Shown here: in pieces, positions 22,451 through 25,436 of the stretch
How the letters are laid out: the number at the start of each line of letters is the position of its first letter
Position numbering within the stretch: position 1 is the stretch's first letter
Source: Firmicutes bacterium CAG:822
GTDB taxonomy: Bacteria; Bacillota_I; Bacilli_A; RF39; UBA660
Assembly: GCA_000432855.1 (NCBI GenBank)
Contig: HF990841.1
Location: 1 to 25,436, forward strand
Reading direction: 5' to 3'
Length of the DNA: 25,436 bases
Position numbers and translations under genes: made by a program
Notes under the pieces: model-generated
Databases searched by the model: none
What the model was told of the DNA's origin: nothing
What the model saw: the letters and a program-made list of their open reading frames with translations, nothing else

Positions 22451-22507
22451 ATTGTTATATTGTTTATTTTTGAAAATTTGTCAATTATTTTTGTGAACAA
22501 TTTTTGT

Positions 22508-22536
22508 TTGTTAATTTGCTTGCGGTAACATATAAT
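22508..22536 (+). promoter_or_regulatory. Sigma-A promoter of murG-murB-ftsQ
   Basis: TTGTTA (22508-22513) is followed after 17 nt by a perfect TATAAT (22531-22536). A second option is TTGCGG (22520-22525) with TATAAT (22544-22549) at 18 nt. Either would start transcription shortly before murG at 22570. Confidence 0.6.
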
Positions 22537-22569
22537 TATGATATATAATTATTTTAAGGATGTGATTGC

Positions 22570-23658
22570 ATGAGAGTTATTATTAGTGCGGGTGGAACTG
22601 GAGGACATATTTATCCAGCTTTAGCAATTATTAATAAGATTAAAGAGAAAGAACCAGATAGTGAATTTTTATATATTGGAACCCATAACAGAATGGAAAA
22701 GGATATTGTTCCAGCTAAAGGAATTCCTTTTAAATCGATTGAAATGTATGGATTCAGCAAAAAAATATTCCGAAATATAAAAACAGTTAAATGTTTATTT
22801 AAAGCATTTAAAGAGTGTAAGAAAATGATCAAGGAATTTAATCCAGATATTGTAATCGGTGTTGGTGGATATGTGACGGTTCCAGTTGTTGTTAGTGCGA
22901 AGAAGTTAGGTTATAAAACTTTTTTACACGAGCAAAATTCGTTACCTGGAAAATCTAATAAATTTTTAAGTAAATATTGTGATTTAGTAGGAGTATCATT
23001 TGAATCATCATTAGATAAGTTTCCTTCAGGCAAAGCAATAGTAACTGGCAATCCTTGTAGTGAAGATGCTTTAAAAGCTCCAGTTTTACTTAAATCAACT
23101 TTGGGCCTTTCGGCTACAAAGAAGCTTGTACTTATTGTAATGGGTTCTTTGGGAGCTGGCAAGGTAAGTAAATATTTAGAAAGTGAACTTCAAAGATTTG
23201 AAGGCAAAGATTATGAGGTTTTATTTGTAACAGGTAAAGGTTCTTATGACGAGGTAATGAAACATAATTATCCTAAAAATGTCAAAATTATTCCATTTTA
23301 TGAAGGGTTAACTTCAGTTATGAAAAAAACAGATGTAATGGTATCTAGAGCCGGAGCTTCGACTTTGAGTGAACTTATCGCTTTGGAAGTACCAAGTATT
23401 TTAATTCCATCACCATATGTGGCTAATAATCATCAGTATTTAAATGCTTTGGATTTAGTTAATCAAAATGCGGCTTTAATGGTTGAAGAAAAGGATTTAG
23501 AAGATGAAATTTTATTTAAAAAAGTTGATGAATTAATAAATAACGAAGAAGAAATTAAAAATATTAAAAGTAATTTGAGAAAAATGCAGGTTAAAGATAG
23601 TGCGACAGTGATATATGATAATTTAAAAAGGATAGTTTATGATGAAAAAAATAAGTAA
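22570..23658 (+). CDS. murG: UDP-GlcNAc:lipid I N-acetylglucosaminyltransferase
   Basis: MurG adds GlcNAc to lipid I to make lipid II on the inner face of the membrane, the last cytoplasmic step of peptidoglycan precursor synthesis. The N-terminal glycine-rich loop 'GGTGGHIYPALAI' (8-20), 'GVGGYVTVPV', 'HEQNSLPGKSNKFLSKY', a second glycine loop 'VMGSLGAGKVS' and the UDP-sugar site 'SRAGASTLSELIALEVPSI' are in their usual order. At 362 aa it is full length. AAGGATG (22557-22563) is 6 nt from the ATG. The murB gene overlaps its end by 20 nt, so the two are coupled. Confidence 0.96.
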   Translation: MRVIISAGGTGGHIYPALAIINKIKEKEPDSEFLYIGTHNRMEKDIVPAKGIPFKSIEMYGFSKKIFRNIKTVKCLFKAFKECKKMIKEFNPDIVIGVGGYVTVPVVVSAKKLGYKTFLHEQNSLPGKSNKFLSKYCDLVGVSFESSLDKFPSGKAIVTGNPCSEDALKAPVLLKSTLGLSATKKLVLIVMGSLGAGKVSKYLESELQRFEGKDYEVLFVTGKGSYDEVMKHNYPKNVKIIPFYEGLTSVMKKTDVMVSRAGASTLSELIALEVPSILIPSPYVANNHQYLNALDLVNQNAALMVEEKDLEDEILFKKVDELINNEEEIKNIKSNLRKMQVKDSATVIYDNLKRIVYDEKNK

Positions 23659-24496
23659 TGCAGATTTAAGAAATTATACGACATATAAATTAGAAGGCAA
23701 GGTAGCTTGTGTTTATTTTCCAGAAGATGTGACAGAATTGGAAAAATTAATTTTAAAGTTAAAAAAGGAAAATATGAAATATAAAATATTAGGTAATGGT
23801 TCTAATTTAATTATTAGTTCTAAATACGATGGGGTTTTGATTAAACTAGAAAATTTTGATAAACTTGATATTGATGGTAATATAGTTACAGTAGGATCTG
23901 GTTATATGCTTCCGAAATTAGCTTTGGAATGTGCAAAGAAGAATTTAAGTGGTTTAGAGTTTGCTTCAGGTATTCCAGCAACTATTGGTGGGGCTATATA
24001 TCAAAATGCGGGAGCTTATGGCGAGCAAATGGATAAAGTTATTAAAAGTGTAACTGTATTGGATGATCAAGGTAATATAAAAAATTTAAATAAAGAAGAA
24101 TTACAATTAGGATATCGGGATTCTATTTTAAAACATGAAAGTTTGATCTGTTTAGAAGTGGTGCTAGAATTAAAACGAGATAGTTATGAAAATATAAAAC
24201 AGAGGATGCATAACAATTTATTAAATAGAAAAGAAAAACAGCCTTTAGAATATCCATCTGCTGGTTCGGTATTTCGTAATCCACCTGGGTATAGTGCGGG
24301 TAAGTTAATTGAAGATGCTGGGCTTAAAGGTTTTAAAGTAGGAGATGCGATGGTATCTTTAAAGCATGCTAATTTTATTGTTAATGTTGGACATGCTAGC
24401 GGAGAAGATGTGTTACAATTAATTAAAATCATTCAAGAAAAAGTTAAAGATGAAACCGGGATTCTTTTAGAGGTTGAACAAGAAGTTTTAGAATAA
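23639..24496 (+). CDS. murB: UDP-N-acetylenolpyruvoylglucosamine reductase
   Basis: MurB reduces UDP-GlcNAc-enolpyruvate to UDP-MurNAc with NADPH, using bound FAD. The FAD-binding parts 'ILGNGSNLI' (50-58) and 'SGIPATIGGAIYQNAGAYG' (110-128), the substrate motif Y159-R160-DS and the catalytic Ser S210 in 'SAGSVFRNP' are present. The 285-aa length and absence of the type I insertion identify a type II (gram-positive) MurB. AAAGGA (23627-23632) lies 6 nt before the ATG at 23639; ATG 23642 is an alternative. The gene lies between murG and ftsQ, as in many Bacilli. Confidence 0.96.
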   Translation: MMKKISNADLRNYTTYKLEGKVACVYFPEDVTELEKLILKLKKENMKYKILGNGSNLIISSKYDGVLIKLENFDKLDIDGNIVTVGSGYMLPKLALECAKKNLSGLEFASGIPATIGGAIYQNAGAYGEQMDKVIKSVTVLDDQGNIKNLNKEELQLGYRDSILKHESLICLEVVLELKRDSYENIKQRMHNNLLNRKEKQPLEYPSAGSVFRNPPGYSAGKLIEDAGLKGFKVGDAMVSLKHANFIVNVGHASGEDVLQLIKIIQEKVKDETGILLEVEQEVLE

Positions 24497-24509
24497 AAAG
24501 GTGATATTT

Positions 24510-25184
24510 ATGGCACGAAGGGTTAAGAAAAAAAGAAAATTAAAGGTTAAAAATTTGTTAATAGTTTTACTGATTTTTATAGTAATTCTATTAGGAGCTG
24601 CGTTTTTGACGGATGTAAAACTTAATAATATTATTGTTAAAGGAAATAGTCTTTATAGTGACTGGGAAATAATTGAAATGGCTGGTTTATCTGATTATCC
24701 AAGTAGTTTAAAAACTTTATCAAGCACAGTTGAAAAAAGATTAGAAGAAAACGATTATATTAAAAGTGTGAAGGTTTCAAGACCTAGTTTGACGAAGATT
24801 GTTATTAATGTCGAAGAGAATCTACCACTATTTTATTATTTGTCAGAAAACAAAACTATTTTAACTGATGAAACAGAGGTTACGGATAATTTTCCAGTGC
24901 CAACAGTTATTAATTATGTGCCTGATAATATTTATTCTGATTTTTTAAAATCTATGGGTTCGATTGATTACGATATAATTAAAAGAATATCAGAGATTAG
25001 GTATGATCCCAATGAAGTAGATGAGGGAAGATTTTTCTTAACGATGAATGATGGGAATCAAGTTTATTTAACTTTAAACAAGTTTACTAAATTGGATGAC
25101 TATTTAGATATTATTAAAGAATTTGATAATAAAAAAGGAATATTATATTTAGATTCTGGAGAATATTTTGAAGTTAAAAGCTAA
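24510..25184 (+). CDS. ftsQ: Cell-division protein FtsQ/DivIB
   Basis: This 224-aa bitopic divisome protein has a highly basic cytoplasmic N-terminus ('MARRVKKKRKLKVKN') and one membrane segment (15-34). An extracellular POTRA domain (about 36-104, 'LNNIIVKGNSLYSDWEII' through 'VINVEEN') and a beta domain follow. FtsQ/DivIB links FtsL-FtsB to the septal peptidoglycan machinery. The ATG at 24510 is chosen because AAAGGTG (24498-24503) is 6 nt upstream; the GTG at 24501 lies within that site. It is shorter than many DivIB proteins because the cytoplasmic part is small. A strong terminator overlaps its end, and ftsA/ftsZ do not follow. Confidence 0.92.
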   Translation: MARRVKKKRKLKVKNLLIVLLIFIVILLGAAFLTDVKLNNIIVKGNSLYSDWEIIEMAGLSDYPSSLKTLSSTVEKRLEENDYIKSVKVSRPSLTKIVINVEENLPLFYYLSENKTILTDETEVTDNFPVPTVINYVPDNIYSDFLKSMGSIDYDIIKRISEIRYDPNEVDEGRFFLTMNDGNQVYLTLNKFTKLDDYLDIIKEFDNKKGILYLDSGEYFEVKS

Positions 25185-25200
25185 AAATATTCTTTTTTTT
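25161..25200 (+). terminator. Terminator of the murG-murB-ftsQ operon
   Basis: GAATATTTT (25161-25169) pairs with AAAATATTC (25184-25192). An inner AGTT/AGCT mini-stem closes around AAA, and eight T follow. The ftsQ stop codon (25182-25184) lies at the base of the right arm. Confidence 0.8.
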
Positions 25201-25290
25201 AATAATTTTTCATTTTCTAAAAGGAATTAAGGTATTAAAAATCGTATGTTAATCTATGAAGGCAAGTTCTTCTAGAAAGAGAGGCAATTT

Positions 25291-25436
25291 ATGACCTTAG
25301 AAATGAATGAAGAATATTTTATGCAGTTAGACGAAAAATTAACCTTAGTTCCTTTAACTTATGATAAAGCTTTTAAAAGAATATTTCGAACTAATTTAGA
25401 TATTTTAAAAGACTTTTTAAAAGATGTTATTCCTTT
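25291..25436 (+). CDS. Rpn/PD-(D/E)XK-family putative transposase nuclease (partial, runs off the end)
   Basis: The first 48 codons read 'MTLEMNEEYFMQLDEKLTLV', then 'PLTYDKAFKRIF' and 'NLDILKDFLKDVIP'. 'DxAFKxIF' followed by a helix ending in 'L' and 'I-P' is the opening of Rpn/PDDEXK_2 'recombination-promoting nuclease/putative transposase' proteins, common in multiple copies in gut Bacillota. The nuclease motifs themselves would be downstream of the window. GAGG (25281-25284) is 6 nt before the ATG. A degenerate match to the leader motif of the DUF1016 repeat (AAAGGAATT, then CGTATGTT) lies upstream at 25220-25250. Confidence 0.7.
   Translation, partial: MTLEMNEEYFMQLDEKLTLVPLTYDKAFKRIFRTNLDILKDFLKDVIP

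Noticed and set aside
22450..22502. AATTGTT and AACAATT inverted repeat after the permease gene as a terminator.
   Set aside because: The loop would be about 40 nt and the stem is only A/T-rich with 7 bp, so I do not call it.

Overview
This window is AT-rich chromosomal DNA, by eye around 30 % G+C, not counted. It looks like a low-GC Bacillota, probably an uncultured gut-type Bacilli/Erysipelotrichia/RF39-like lineage. The evidence is strong Shine-Dalgarno sites, sigma-A promoters with 17-nt spacers, a gram-positive murG-murB-ftsQ(divIB) block, a PdaA-like peptidoglycan deacetylase, an SmtB-type repressor with a zinc ATPase, and a class U sirtuin. Genes read correctly with TGA as non-coding, yet none of the 25 readable stops is TGA (18 TAA, 7 TAG). 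The taxon is inference; no marker here fixes it.

Layout. (1) 55-4415: a pentapeptide-repeat protein, a 517-aa membrane-anchored protein of unknown function, a DUF1292-like small protein, guanylate kinase and a YkuE-like metallophosphoesterase. (2) 4432-9081: an accessory island. It opens with a doubly broken MazG-like gene and a 90-nt fragment duplicating the leader and first 12 codons of the downstream amidase. A ParA remnant with three nonsense codons follows, then a promoter and four intact or nearly intact genes: a Nudix hydrolase, a deaminase-like/SAM-methyltransferase protein split by a one-base frameshift, a SMUG2-like uracil-DNA-glycosylase-fold protein and a nucleoside deoxyribosyltransferase-like protein. 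The island ends at the intact amidase leader, so it is bracketed by imperfect direct repeats. (3) 9046-11488: an amidase with five LysM repeats and a convergent PdaA-like deacetylase. (4) 11550-16618: a phosphohexomutase, tRNA-Thr(GGU), a PF06541-type membrane protein, a CorA-like magnesium channel, an SDR oxidoreductase and a sirtuin. (5) 16629-18848: a metal-resistance operon (promoter, operator, SmtB-like repressor, P1B-2 ATPase). (6) 18867-19824: a decaying DUF1016/YhcG nuclease gene flanked by identical 24-bp direct repeats. (7) 19837-22450: an ABC ATPase/FtsX permease pair. (8) 22508-25200: murG-murB-ftsQ, closed by a terminator, then the start of an Rpn-family nuclease gene running off the window.

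The most interesting part is 5390-8964. Four consecutive same-strand genes all have folds that handle nucleotides or bases: Nudix, deaminase-like, methyltransferase, UDG fold, deoxyribosyltransferase fold. Several have lost or altered classical catalytic residues, and they sit in an island with mobile-element debris. I propose this as a candidate uncharacterised nucleotide-metabolism, base-modification or defence module. Its function is not shown by the sequence. A second theme is that two accessory insertions (4752-9081 and 18867-19824) each lie directly in front of a native gene and are bracketed by copies of that gene's leader.
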